A DNA stretch of 64,000 nt from an uncultured Blastocatellia bacterium (GCA_946480785.1 CAMLLD010000024.1:1-64000), one strand, 5' to 3'; positions 51,851 through 62,200 are shown, numbered from the stretch's first letter. The notes: a model not told the origin generated them from the letters alone. Translations and numbers: made by a program.

Positions 51851-53206
51851 TTACTCGCCGGTAGCCGGCTTGGCTTTCACAGGCGTGGTGATCACCACCG
51901 TGCGGTTGGTGTCGACCAAATACTTGTTGGCTACGCGCTGCACGTCTTCTTTCGTCACGGCAGCAACTTTGTCGAGTCGCGTGTTAATCAGGTTCGGCTC
52001 GTTGTAGTAAACCGTGTACTGGCCGATCGTGATCGCGCGACTGAGCGAACTTTGCAGGCCGTTGATGAAGCCTCGGCGCGTACTGTTCTTCGCTTTCTGA
52101 AGTTCCCAGTCAGCAATGGGCTCTTTCTTCAAGCGCTCGATCTCTTCGTAGATGGCTGCTTCGACGTCTTCCGTTTTCACGTTCGGACGGAGCGTCGCGT
52201 TCGTGTAAAACGCGCCGACACCGCGCTTCTCATCCATGAAGCCGCCCACGTTTGTCACCATCTCTTTTTCACGCACGAGCTTCTGGTAGAGACGCGAGCT
52301 CTGGCCGCCCTGCAACGCTGCGGCGAGGACCTGTAACGCGTAAAAGTCAGGTGTGTTTCCCGGCACCGCTTTGAACGCGATATCGACGCGCGCGGCGCGT
52401 GCGAGCTGGTCTTCCACAGTGGTGCGTCGTTCCGCTTTCTGCGTCGGCTCGGTCATGTCGACGGCCGGCGGAGTGGGTTGGCGCGGAATGTTCTCGAAGT
52501 ACTTGCGGACCTTCGCGAGCGCATCGGCGGTTTTGAAGTCACCGACGATCGTCAGCACGGCGTTGTTGGGCGCGTAGTACATCTTGAAGAACGCGGCGAC
52601 GTCCTCGACGGACGCGGCGTTCAGATCTTCCATCGAACCGATGGTGGTGTGCTTGTAAGCGAAGTTGTCGTAGATCAGTCCCTGCTGAATCTCGTCGCTC
52701 TTGCCGTAGGGTTGGTTGTCGACGCCGAGACGGCGCTCTTCCTGGACGGCGTTGCGCTGGTTGTCGAGGTTTTCCTTGGTGATCGCGAGGCTGCGCATGC
52801 GATCGGATTCGAGAAACAGCGCGAGGTCGAGCTGGTTGGCCGGCAGGGCCTCGAAATAGTTGGTGCGGTCTTCGTTGGTGGTGCCGTTCATGGTGCCGCC
52901 GTTGTTGAAGACGAGCAGGAAGTGTTCGCCCGAGCCGACGTTTTCGGACCCTTTGAACATCATGTGTTCGAAGAGGTGGGCGAAGCCGGTGCGGCCCTCG
53001 CGTTCGTTACGGGAGCCGACGTTGTAAGTGACGGAAACGGCAATCACGGGCGCCGAAGGATCTTCGACGGTGATCACGCGCAGGCCGTTCTTTAGAGTGG
53101 TTTCTTTGAAGTCCACCCGCGGGCTGCGGGCGGTTTGAGCTTGCCCGTTGAGAACAGCGAGCGCGCAGACAAGTATCGGTAAAAAAAGCTTAGAGACGCG
53201 TCTCAT
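51851..53206 (-). CDS. M16 family zinc peptidase, active subunit
   Basis: A 451-aa exported peptidase (signal peptide 1-23). The inverted zinc motif is HLFEHMMFKG at about 70-79, with the downstream E in ALFLESDRM. It likely forms a clamshell with the downstream inactive partner and degrades peptides in the periplasm. First gene of the two-gene unit. Confidence 0.93.
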   Translation of the reverse strand: MRRVSKLFLPILVCALAVLNGQAQTARSPRVDFKETTLKNGLRVITVEDPSAPVIAVSVTYNVGSRNEREGRTGFAHLFEHMMFKGSENVGSGEHFLLVFNNGGTMNGTTNEDRTNYFEALPANQLDLALFLESDRMRSLAITKENLDNQRNAVQEERRLGVDNQPYGKSDEIQQGLIYDNFAYKHTTIGSMEDLNAASVEDVAAFFKMYYAPNNAVLTIVGDFKTADALAKVRKYFENIPRQPTPPAVDMTEPTQKAERRTTVEDQLARAARVDIAFKAVPGNTPDFYALQVLAAALQGGQSSRLYQKLVREKEMVTNVGGFMDEKRGVGAFYTNATLRPNVKTEDVEAAIYEEIERLKKEPIADWELQKAKNSTRRGFINGLQSSLSRAITIGQYTVYYNEPNLINTRLDKVAAVTKEDVQRVANKYLVDTNRTVVITTPVKAKPATGE

Positions 53207-53352
53207 ATTGACTCCTTTTGTTACGTGAAAGTGCTCTCAGCGGAGCAGGAATGCGCAACGCAGAAATCAAAATGTAGGGCGTGAAACAGCGAGTGTCAAG
53301 CGAGGGTAGGCTAAGTTCGAGCTAAGCCATCGGTAGCGCTGAAGGCGCGGCC

Positions 53353-53640
53353 AGAAGGTAGCCAGGGGCGAGCGCGAAGCGCGCTGCCCCTGGATCTGTG
53401 AAAAGACGAAGAAGGCCCGGAGGGCCGACAGAATGGTGCGCCGCGCAGGTCTGTCGCACCTCCGGTGCTGGTACGCGGTGGTGATTGATCCAGGGGCATC
53501 GCGCTCGCTGCGCTCGCGCTCGCCCCTGGCTACCTTCTAGTCGCGCCTTCGGCGCTAAACCTCTGGCATCCGTTATCGCTCCTTCGGCGCTAAACCTCTG
53601 GCATCCGTTATCGCTCCTTCGGCGCTAACCTTGGCGCTAC
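53353..53640. repeat. Nested palindrome plus 35-bp tandem repeats
   Basis: Left arm AGAAGGTAGCCAGGGGCGAG (53353 onward) to TGCCCCTGGATC (ending 53395) is inverted as GATCCAGGGGCA (53486) to CTCGCCCCTGGCTACCTTCT (ending 53538). The 90-bp centre holds GGCCCGGAGGGCC and CGCACCTCCGGTGC hairpins. From about 53542 the unit CGCTCCTTCGGCGCTAAACC + TCTGGCATCCGTTAT repeats twice and a third partial copy follows. This resembles REP/BIME-type elements mobilised by RAYT transposases, but no RAYT gene lies here. Confidence 0.75.
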
Positions 53641-53743
53641 GCATCACGTCTGGCGCCGCGCATCACGTCGTTAGCCAACGCCTGCGGCCCGTGTGCCATC
53701 CAAAACCGTCGCAGCACATTCCTCCTGGCACTTGGAACGGCTG

Positions 53744-53749
53744 TATAAT
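53744..53749 (+). promoter_or_regulatory. -10 box before the M1-like gene
   Basis: A consensus TATAAT with TG two bases upstream, about 22 bp before the ATG at 53771; no clear -35. The leader would be very short. Confidence 0.4.
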
Positions 53750-53770
53750 CGTCCGCAAAAATCTAAAGTT

Positions 53771-55837
53771 ATGATGAAATTTAAGCCCATCTTCCCTGGC
53801 CTTTTGGCGGCTGTCGCGGTCCTGATGCTCGCCACCCAGGGAATGTCACAGCAGCCCGCTCCTCAACAACCGGCCAGTCGTTTCGACGTCACCCACTACC
53901 GGATAGAAGCTCAAATCATTCCCGAGGAACACATGCTACGTGCCGGCGCGGACGTGACCTTCACGCCGCTCGACGCCACGCGCTCCGTGGTCTTCGAACT
54001 CAACGGCTCACTGAAGGTCGAGACCATTGAGCTGAACGGCAAGCAGTTGTCCGGTTGGGTGCAGGACAGCGTCGGCGTCGGCGCGCTTGGACCAAGCGTA
54101 CGCATCGACCTCGGCCAGGTCATGCCGGCCAATCAACCAATCACGTTGCGCATTCGCTGGAGCGGCGCGCTGATTTCGCCGGAAGGCGGCCCGCTGGCAA
54201 CGAAGCGTCTCGCTTACGTCGGCACTGAAGGTTCTTACCTGATGTACGCGTCGCGCTGGTTTCCCTTTCACGATTACGCCGCGGACAGAGCCACTTCGGA
54301 CATCACGTTCATCGTCCCGGCCGGTTTACAGGTCGCGGGCACGAGCGACGATGCAGTCGCAGGCCAGCCGGACGCCAAATCGGGCGCGGTTCGTTATCAC
54401 TTCGTGCATCGCAATCCGGTGCTGATCGGAAACTTCGCAGCCGGCCAATACATCAACCGCAATCTCCGTTATCACAACTACGAGCTTCAGCTATACGCGA
54501 TGCCGGGCAGCGAAAAGCGGCTGGACGCGTACGCCGAACTAACCGGCCGCGTGCTCGAGTTCTACACGAAGCAATACGGCGTGCCGCTGTTTGGCAACAA
54601 GCTGGTGGTCGTGCAGATCGACGATGAGAGTTTGGACAGTTACTCGGGCCCGGGAATGATATTTCTGTCGAGCAAGATGTTCGATGCGTCGCGTCCTGTG
54701 CCTGAAGAAAAACTCGAGCGCGAGATCGCTTACCAGTGGTGGGGACAAACCGTCGGTCTCAAGTCATTCGACGACGCGTGGCTCTCGCAAGGTCTCGCCG
54801 AGTGGAGCGCGTTCGCCTATCGGGAAACGACGCTTTCAGCCGGTGGCCTCGATGCCGCGCAGCGCGAACAACAGGAACGCGCGTTAACATTCGAACAAAC
54901 CGCCTCGATTGCGCGCGCGCCGAGTGCGCTCGACGACCAGTCGGCCGCGTACCAGTCGATCGTCTTTTACAAAGGTTCGATGGTCTTTCGCATGTTGCGC
55001 GAGACGATCGGCCGCGAGAACTTCGACAAGCTCCTGCACACGTTCCTGGAAAATTATCGCGGCAAGAACGCGTCGATCGACGAGTTCGAAAAACTCGCGA
55101 CGCAGATCTCGAACGAGCCTCTGCGCTACTTCTTCGCGCAGTGGATCGAAGGCACGGGCGTGCCGGAGTTCACGGTCGACTATCAAATCATTCGCACGCG
55201 CGCCGGCAAGTTCCGCACGCGCGGCACAGTGAAACAAAACCTCGAAACGTTGCGCATGCCGGTCGAGTTGCTGCTGCGCGCCGAAGGCGACAACCAGACA
55301 ACGACGATCCGCATTGAAGGCAAGAGCGAGGATTTCGATTTCGAATCGAATGGACAGCCGCTCGAAGTGGTCGTCGATCCGAACAACAAGATACTGCGCA
55401 TGTCAGACGATCTGCGCGTGTCGATCATCGCGCGGCGCGGCATCGAGCAGATGAAGGAAGGCGTTTACGCGGAAGCGCAGCAGCAATTCGAAGCGGCGCT
55501 GAAGCTGGACCGCTCGAACTCGTGGGTTTACTACAACCTCGGCCTGCTCTTCCTCGAACAACGCAACTGGCAACAGGCGCTCGATAATCTCGAAGCCTCG
55601 CTAATCGGCAACTTGAAGCCGTCGTGGATCGAAGCGTGGGCCCACATTAAACGCGGCAACGCGTACGATGCGAAGGGCGAGCGCACTCGCGCGGTCGCTG
55701 AATACAACAAGGCGGTGGCGTCAGGAATCGATTACGACAATGCGCAAGCGGTGGCGAAGAAGTATCTCGCGACGCCATACGATCCGAAGGCCACACAGAA
55801 CACCGCCGAGGCCCAGGCGGTTTCACCGAGCAACTAA
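53771..55837 (+). CDS. M1 aminopeptidase-like protein without zinc ligands, with C-terminal TPRs
   Basis: A 688-aa exported protein (signal peptide 1-26). The N-terminal beta-saddle domain and the thermolysin-like domain are clear, but the HEXXH-x18-E site is changed: REIAY at 317-321 in EREIAYQWWGQ (both His lost, E318 kept) and WLSQGLAEW in place of WLNEGFA. The signature QWWG, the FYKGSMVFRMLRE region and the C-terminal helical part are conserved. TPRs follow at about 575-665. It is probably a non-catalytic binding or assembly protein. Confidence 0.85.
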   Translation: MMKFKPIFPGLLAAVAVLMLATQGMSQQPAPQQPASRFDVTHYRIEAQIIPEEHMLRAGADVTFTPLDATRSVVFELNGSLKVETIELNGKQLSGWVQDSVGVGALGPSVRIDLGQVMPANQPITLRIRWSGALISPEGGPLATKRLAYVGTEGSYLMYASRWFPFHDYAADRATSDITFIVPAGLQVAGTSDDAVAGQPDAKSGAVRYHFVHRNPVLIGNFAAGQYINRNLRYHNYELQLYAMPGSEKRLDAYAELTGRVLEFYTKQYGVPLFGNKLVVVQIDDESLDSYSGPGMIFLSSKMFDASRPVPEEKLEREIAYQWWGQTVGLKSFDDAWLSQGLAEWSAFAYRETTLSAGGLDAAQREQQERALTFEQTASIARAPSALDDQSAAYQSIVFYKGSMVFRMLRETIGRENFDKLLHTFLENYRGKNASIDEFEKLATQISNEPLRYFFAQWIEGTGVPEFTVDYQIIRTRAGKFRTRGTVKQNLETLRMPVELLLRAEGDNQTTTIRIEGKSEDFDFESNGQPLEVVVDPNNKILRMSDDLRVSIIARRGIEQMKEGVYAEAQQQFEAALKLDRSNSWVYYNLGLLFLEQRNWQQALDNLEASLIGNLKPSWIEAWAHIKRGNAYDAKGERTRAVAEYNKAVASGIDYDNAQAVAKKYLATPYDPKATQNTAEAQAVSPSN

Positions 55838-55846
55838 GCTCTCACT

Positions 55847-56644
55847 TCAAACAGCAATGATTGCGATCTTCTGCTTGTCAGCGGTCGCAATCATCTGCCG
55901 CCGATCAAACATCAACGTCTTGCCGGCAGTGATACACAAGCAAGTCGCGCCCGCTTCCTTCATCGCGTCAATCGTCGGCACACCAACCACCGGCACATCA
56001 AATCGCATGTCCTGATTCGGTTTCGCGAGCTTCACGACTGTGAGCCGACCGGAAACGAGTGCTCCCGCGCGTTTGATCGTCGCGTCAGTCCCTTCCATCG
56101 CTTCGATCGCCACACACGCTTTGCCCCGCACGACGATCGTTTGTCCGAGGTCCAAACGCGCTATCTCCCGTGCGACTTCCAGGCCGTATTCAATATCTTC
56201 GCGTTCGTGTTTGTCGGGCTGGCGGCGCGTGAGCGTGCCGGCAGACGGCAGGCTGTCCTGCAAAAAATAGGTCGAGTCGATCAGCTCGATGCCTTCACTC
56301 TGCAACTCCGACGCGATCGCGCCGATGAGCGAATCAGTGTTACGCCGCGGCAGCTTCAGCAGCACTTTCAACATGCGCGCATCGGGCACCGCACGACTGA
56401 AGATCTGCACGTGCTTCACCTGCCCGGCCATGATCGCTTTCTCGACGCCTTCTTCCTTGAAGAAACGAATCATCCGGCCGAGCTGGCCGATGCCGACCCA
56501 CATCACGCGATCGGCGAGGCGCTCGATTTCGGGATCTGTTTCTTCACGAATGGCGGCGACGACGAGCTCTGCGCCTGATTGCCGCGCGCCTTCGACAACC
56601 ATGAAAGGAAACCTTCCGTTGCCGGCAATCAGTCCGAACTTCAT
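55847..56644 (-). CDS. lpxI: UDP-2,3-diacylglucosamine pyrophosphatase LpxI
   Basis: A 265-aa DUF1009 protein. It makes lipid X from UDP-2,3-diacylglucosamine, as LpxI does in lineages lacking LpxH. N-terminal GLIAGNGRFPFMVVEGAR and C-terminal TIVVRGKACVAIEAMEGTDA...MRFDVPVVGVPTIDAM match the family. Its start overlaps the lpxA stop by ATGA. It sits last in the lpxA-fabZ-ompH-bamA run, consistent with lipid A synthesis. Confidence 0.93.
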   Translation of the reverse strand: MKFGLIAGNGRFPFMVVEGARQSGAELVVAAIREETDPEIERLADRVMWVGIGQLGRMIRFFKEEGVEKAIMAGQVKHVQIFSRAVPDARMLKVLLKLPRRNTDSLIGAIASELQSEGIELIDSTYFLQDSLPSAGTLTRRQPDKHEREDIEYGLEVAREIARLDLGQTIVVRGKACVAIEAMEGTDATIKRAGALVSGRLTVVKLAKPNQDMRFDVPVVGVPTIDAMKEAGATCLCITAGKTLMFDRRQMIATADKQKIAIIAV

Positions 56645-57435
56645 TTCGTAACGCCGCGCTTTGATTCTTCGATAAAGGAAAGGACGTATGAGACTTCAGG
56701 CGAGTCGCTGATCTCTTCACGGATGCATTCCACTGCCTGGCTGGTGTTGAGTTTCGCGGAGAGCAGTAGATGAAAAGCGTGATGCAGCGCATCGATCGTC
56801 GGGCGCGGATACCGACGTCGCTTCATGCCGGTGATGTTCAAGCCGTAACACTTCGCGTGGTTGCCGACGGTCAAAGCAAACGGTAACGCGTCTTTAACCA
56901 CGACTGAATAACCGCCGATGTAAGCTTCTTTGCCGACGCGGCAGAACTGATGAATGCCGGAGTACGCGCCGATATTCGCGCGGTCTTCAATGATCACGTG
57001 GCCGGCGAGGGTCGCGGCGTTCGCCATGATCACGCTGTTGCCGATGAGGCAGTCGTGCGCGATGTGGGCCTGGGCCATGATCAGGCAGTCGTCGCCGATG
57101 CTCGTGATCATGCCGCCGCCCGCGGTACCGCGATGAATGGTGACAAACTCGCGAATTTTGTTGCGCGCGCCGATGCGCGTTTCGGATGGTTCGCCTTTGT
57201 ATTTGAGATCCTGCGATGCGAGGCCAATGGAAACAAACGGGAAGACGTGGGTCTTGGGACCGATCGACGTGCGGCCGTCGATCACGACGTGAGACTCGAG
57301 CCGCACCTTATCGCCGATTACGACTTCGTCACCGACGATGCAGTAAGGACCGATGAAACAGTCGTAGCCGATTTTGGCCTTCGGACTAACAACCGCAGTC
57401 GGATGAATCGTAGCCGGATGAGTAGCGGTCGCCAT
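56641..57435 (-). CDS. lpxA: UDP-N-acetylglucosamine acyltransferase
   Basis: A 264-aa left-handed beta-helix acyltransferase, first committed step of lipid A synthesis. Hexapeptide repeats run through about residue 190 (IHPTAVVSPKAKIGYDCFIG; VIGDKVRLESHVVIDGRTSI), with the catalytic-histidine region AHIAHDCLIGNSVIM and the C-terminal helical acceptor region. Only 2 bp separate it from fabZ. Confidence 0.97.
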   Translation of the reverse strand: MATATHPATIHPTAVVSPKAKIGYDCFIGPYCIVGDEVVIGDKVRLESHVVIDGRTSIGPKTHVFPFVSIGLASQDLKYKGEPSETRIGARNKIREFVTIHRGTAGGGMITSIGDDCLIMAQAHIAHDCLIGNSVIMANAATLAGHVIIEDRANIGAYSGIHQFCRVGKEAYIGGYSVVVKDALPFALTVGNHAKCYGLNITGMKRRRYPRPTIDALHHAFHLLLSAKLNTSQAVECIREEISDSPEVSYVLSFIEESKRGVTK

Positions 57436-57437
57436 GA

Positions 57438-57893
57438 TCAGGTTGCTTCCGCCTCGCGCGGCGCGACGATACTCATGATTTCCGCGTCCGCCGCCAGCTG
57501 ACCTTCCACTTTCGCTTCGCCGCGCATCCGTTGCACGCGCGAGCCGATGCGCAGTGCCGTAACTTCGAGCACGAGCGTGTCACCCGGCACTACGGGCCGG
57601 CGAAAGCGAGCTTCCTTGATACCGGTGAACAGCACGAGCTTCTGATCGCGATCCTCGATCTCGCGCAACGCGAGCACCGCGCCGACCTGGGCCAACGCTT
57701 CGACGACGAGCACGCCCGGCATCACCGGCGCGCCGGGAAAGTGGCCCTGAAAAAAGTATTCGTTGATGCTGACTTGCTTGATGCCGACGATGCGTTCGCG
57801 CGGCACGAGCTCGACGATGCGATCGACAAGCAGGAAGGGATAACGATGCGGCAGCAGCTTTTGAATTGCCTGGGAGTCGAGGACCGTTTCCAT
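57438..57893 (-). CDS. fabZ: 3-hydroxyacyl-ACP dehydratase
   Basis: A 151-aa hot-dog-fold dehydratase of fatty-acid elongation. N-terminal LPHRYPFLLVDRI, the catalytic His in FFQGHFPGAPVMPGVL and the Glu in VVEALAQVGA are present. It supplies unsaturated acyl chains and controls flux toward the LpxA substrate; adjacency to lpxA is classical. Confidence 0.97.
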   Translation of the reverse strand: METVLDSQAIQKLLPHRYPFLLVDRIVELVPRERIVGIKQVSINEYFFQGHFPGAPVMPGVLVVEALAQVGAVLALREIEDRDQKLVLFTGIKEARFRRPVVPGDTLVLEVTALRIGSRVQRMRGEAKVEGQLAADAEIMSIVAPREAEAT

Positions 57894-57908
57894 AGCTGAT
57901 CGATTGAG

Positions 57909-58559
57909 CTATGGCGCCGGGCTCGCCGAGGCGGTAGCGGGGTTCTTGCTGTTGAATTCAGTAATGAAAGCGCGCGTGATGTCCATGCTGTCTGCGATGT
58001 ACAGCAGCGGCACTTGCCCGGCGTCGATGATGACGTTGATGCCGCGCGCTTTAGCGAAGGCTTCGAGGGCTCGGCCAACCTCATCCTGCAACGGCGTGAA
58101 AAGCTCCTGCCGGCGCTTGTTGTAAGCAGCCTGCGCGTCTTCGCCTTTGCGCTGGATGTCTTTCTTCAACTGTTCGAGCTGATCGATCTTGGCTTGCAGC
58201 GAACGCTGGTCGATGGGTGTGCCTTCCGGTGCACTTTGCAGCTTTTGGATTTCGGACTCGAGTGCCTGGCCGCGGGTCTGCATTCCCTGAATCTCGTCTT
58301 TGAGAGCTTTGAACTCGCCGTTGAGTTTGGTCACGAGGACAGCGAATCTCGCGATGCCTGTTTTGGAGTCGAGAAACGCATCGGTGTAGATCACGGCCAT
58401 CCTGCCGTTGGGCAGATTGACGACGGCGGGCGCTGCGGCCGAGGGTGTCGGGGTTGGCTGAGCAGCCGCTGGTCTGGCCGTTTGCTGTTGCGCGCTGATC
58501 GTTGCGGCAAAGACCACGACGAGCAGCGCGCTAACCGGAAGCAAGTAATTTCGAATCAT
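57909..58559 (-). CDS. OmpH/Skp family periplasmic chaperone (second copy)
   Basis: A 216-aa secreted protein from ATG 58559 (signal peptide 1-23), then a Pro/Ala linker, a beta-strand GRMAVIYTDAFLDSKTGIARF, and a long coiled coil (about 80-165) ending in VGRALEAFAKARGINVIIDA. This is the Skp plan of a beta-barrel trimer body with helical tentacles that bind unfolded outer-membrane proteins. It is a tandem paralogue of the next gene, probably a local duplication. Confidence 0.9.
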   Translation of the reverse strand: MIRNYLLPVSALLVVVFAATISAQQQTARPAAAQPTPTPSAAAPAVVNLPNGRMAVIYTDAFLDSKTGIARFAVLVTKLNGEFKALKDEIQGMQTRGQALESEIQKLQSAPEGTPIDQRSLQAKIDQLEQLKKDIQRKGEDAQAAYNKRRQELFTPLQDEVGRALEAFAKARGINVIIDAGQVPLLYIADSMDITRAFITEFNSKNPATASASPAP

Positions 58560-58594
58560 GGTAGTTTGGCCGTCACCCGGTTGGCCGTTAACCA

Positions 58595-59206
58595 CTATGG
58601 GGTGGTTACTGCGGCCGTCGCCGGGTTCTTGCTGTTGAACTCGTTGATGAACGCCCGAGTGATGTCGATGCTGTCGGCTGCGTAAACCAGCGGTACCTGG
58701 CTGCCGTCAACAATCACGGTGATGCCGCGGGCTTTGGCGAAAGCTTCGAGGGCCTTGCCGATGTCCTGCTGCAACGGCAGGAAGATGTCCTGGCGGCGCT
58801 TGTTGTAAGCAGCTTCAGCGTCCTCGCCTTTGCGCTTGAACTCGGTGTTGAGCTGGTCGAGCTGATCGCGCTTTTGCCGGATCGTGTTCGGGTCGGCGAC
58901 GCTCTGCGTGTCGTTGATCTCTTTGGTCAACGTGTTGATGCGCGTCTGCAAGCCCTGCAACTCAGTCTGCCGCGGCTGAAACTCGCGGTTGAGCGTGTTG
59001 AGCAGACTGCTGAATTTCGCGATGCCGGTTTTCGGATCCATGAAGGCGTCCGAATAGATCATCGCGATCTTGCTGTCCGGCACTGCCACTGTCGCCTGGC
59101 TCGCCGGTGGCGCGGCGGGCGTGGCTGCTGGTCTGGTTTGGGCCGACACGGAAGCGGCAACGATCGCGAGCACGGCCACGATCACGAAAATACGAGCTAT
59201 CTTCAT
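58595..59206 (-). CDS. OmpH/Skp family periplasmic chaperone (first copy)
   Basis: A 203-aa protein with signal peptide 1-22, the strand SKIAMIYSDAFMDPKTGIAK, coiled-coil tentacles (about 65-150; LQTRINTLTKEINDTQSV) and the closing strand EAFAKARGITVIVDGSQVPL. It lies between bamA and its own paralogue; the two share the end segment ITRAFINEFNSKNPATA almost unchanged. Confidence 0.92.
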   Translation of the reverse strand: MKIARIFVIVAVLAIVAASVSAQTRPAATPAAPPASQATVAVPDSKIAMIYSDAFMDPKTGIAKFSSLLNTLNREFQPRQTELQGLQTRINTLTKEINDTQSVADPNTIRQKRDQLDQLNTEFKRKGEDAEAAYNKRRQDIFLPLQQDIGKALEAFAKARGITVIVDGSQVPLVYAADSIDITRAFINEFNSKNPATAAVTTP

Positions 59207-59289
59207 AACTTTCTTGTAGTACTCCTTATTGAGGTGACGGGACGAAACCCTTTAGTGTCTATTCAGCCGCGATTGGTTGGCTCAAGTAA

Positions 59290-62200
59290 TTAAAAGGTCC
59301 GCCCGACACTGAAGCGAATGACTTTCTTTTTTTCGTTAAAGAAGAACGGAAACCCGTCGATAACCTGATCCTGGCGGGCGTTCGGATTATACGCAAAGAT
59401 CAAACGAAACGGTACATTGATGACCGGCACCTGGACCCGCACTTCCATACCCAAACTGGACCGATAATCGCTGAATTTCGAGAACAAACTTTCCGACAAT
59501 CTGACCACGCTGTTGGTCTGTGCCTCGCCACGGAGAAACACCTGCTGGAAGCCCGGCGGCAGCCCCGTCGACGGGTCGACGTCGAGTCGTCTGGCTTCTT
59601 CGAGCTCGGCCTCGCTCACGATGCGATTGTCGCGGGCGACGAGACCGAAAAACGGCGAAGCGGCAAGATTCGGGTTGTTGCAAAGCGCCAGCGAGCTCAG
59701 GCTGATCGGCACTTGCAGCCTCACTCCGTTTACAGTGAAGCGATCACACGTCGTCGCGCCCACCGACCCCAGAAACGGCTGGTCAGCGAGAAAGTTACTC
59801 GAGAAGGATTGGTCGCTCTTCGTGCGAAGGTTGAACGCGTTGCCAATATCCGCAAAGGCCGCGAGACTGACTGCATCGCCGATGATCGGGATGCGGTATT
59901 CGAGGTTCGCGAGCACCTGCGTATCGCCACCGACCGAGGTGAACGAACGCGGCAGGAGCGCGACGTTCGCACCGCTCGTACCCGTAAACAAACCGAGATT
60001 CACGGCGCCGGTAGATAAACCTTGAACGGGGACCGGAGTCTGCGTCGGGTTCTCCGCTATCACGACGTTACGCGACGTGATGAACGTATCGACCGGAGCG
60101 ATCGGGCTGATCGAACGAACGTTGTAACCACGGATCGTAAACTCGTCGCCGAGGAAGAACCGCTCGAAGATCGGCACGCCGCCGACAAAGGCCAGCGAGT
60201 TCGCGTCTCTGACTTTTTGCGAAGTAGCGAAACTTCCGACCGTGCCCGCGATGATGCGGAAGCCGAAGACTTCCGGATGCCGCGAACGCTTGCGGCGCAT
60301 CGGGAAGAACTGCGTGTAAGAGAGCGTCGGCTGATACGTTCGAACGTCACCGCCGAGACCCGCCATTGCCAGTGCGACCGACAGCTCACGACCGCTCGTC
60401 GGGTCGATGTTGGCGTTGCGCGTGTCGTACGTGAACGTCAACGTGCCGCGGCTCGTCAGGATGTTCGGCTGGTTGTAGACAACGGGAATGAACGACTGCG
60501 GATTGTTTGGATCCGAATTGGACTCGGGATCCTTCACGCTCGAAATCGAGAGCTGATACGAAGCGCCGATGCGCGAAAACTGCGTGAAGCGTCGCTTGCG
60601 ATAAAACTCAGACAACGGCGCGCTGACGAAGATCGAGCCGCCGTACGAGTCGCGCGTGAACAGGTTTCGCTCGTCGATGTTGCTGAGATTGAACACCGAA
60701 TTGAGCAGATCCTGCTGCGCATTCAGGTTCTGCGAAAGGAACGTTCCTTCACCGAAGAACTTCTGCGAAAACGCGAACAACGAGAAGCCCGCACTGATCG
60801 GGCGGTCCTTGATGTAAGGCTCGGTAAACGAGAACTGGAACGAACGCTGCCGGTTGCCGGCCGCCAGGTTGAATGACAAGACCTCGCCGCGTCCGAGCAA
60901 GTTGTTCGTCGAATACTCGAGACCGAAGAACGAACCGCCGATACCCGAGATACCGCCGTTGAAAGAGATCTGCTGGCGGCCGCGCTCGCTGACTTTCAAC
61001 GAGAGATCGACCGTCGCTTCTTCATCGTTCGTACGCCGATCGACGTCTTTGTCTTTGTCGATCGGATTGAAGTAACCGAGCTGATTCAGTTTGACGACGG
61101 AATACTCCCAGTAAGCGTCGTTGTAGATGTCGCCTTCATTGATCAGCACTTCGCGGCGCAGCACGTTGTCGCGCGTGAACGTGTTGCCGACAAACTCCAG
61201 CCGTCGCAACGTAAACTGTTTTCCTTCTTCAATCGTGATCGTGAAATCGACGATGCCTTCGTTCGGATTCTGCGGATTGTCTTTGAAGGTCGGAACGGGT
61301 TCGGCGGTGTACTCGATGAACCCCTGCTGGCCGTAAAACTTCTTCAGGTTCTCGAACAGTCCCTTGCTGACTTTTTCGCCGTCGGCGATGTCGCCCTTGT
61401 TCAGGCCGACAACCGCACGAATCTGATCTTCCGAGAAGATCGAGTTGCCTTCAACCTTGAACTCACCAAGCCGGTAAACCTTGCCTTCGACGATCGGGAC
61501 CGTGATGCGCAGACCTTCGTCGGTCGACGACAGGAACGGCAACGGCAGGATCGGAAAACCGGTGCGACGCGGACCAACGCTCTCAATGCGTGGCTCGCCG
61601 TGACGCGCCTGCAGGTAGCCTTTCGAACGCATGTAGTTGTCGACGAGGCGCAGGTCGTAGTCGAGCTTCTCGCGGTGGAGAATGTCGAGGCCTTTGAAGC
61701 GGCTGATCAGTCCCGCCTCTTTGACGTACTTCATCGCGCCGCGCAGCGCGCCGTCGCTGAAAACCTGATTGCCTTCGAACTGAATCTCGACGACGCGAAC
61801 GCGCTCGCCTTCATCGATGGCAAACGTAAGCGCCAGCGACGTGGCGGAGACTTCTTCCGTCCGCTCATCGACGGTGGCATTCGGATGGCCGTGCTCGGCG
61901 AGCAGTTCTTTAATGACTCGCTTCGCGTTCTGCACCTTGACCGGGTCGTAAGCGTTTTCCTTCGACACGCCGACGCGCCGCTCGCGAAACGCTTTGAGCA
62001 CGTCAGACTCCTGAACGCTATGCAGTCCTTCGAAGGTCAGGTCGCGAATAATCGGCAGCTCCTTGACCTCGAAGATGATGTTCACGCCGCCGCGCGGACC
62101 GTTTTCGGTCAGCACGCGCGTGGCTGTTTTGTCGAAGAATGAGAGCGAGAGGAGCGTTTGGTAGTCGCGCTGGACCTGCTCCTCGTTATAGACGTCACCG

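Noticed and set aside
53353..53640. CRISPR array
   Set aside because: Repeats are contiguous tandem or inverted units without unique spacers, and no cas genes are present. No CRISPR array is seen anywhere in the window.
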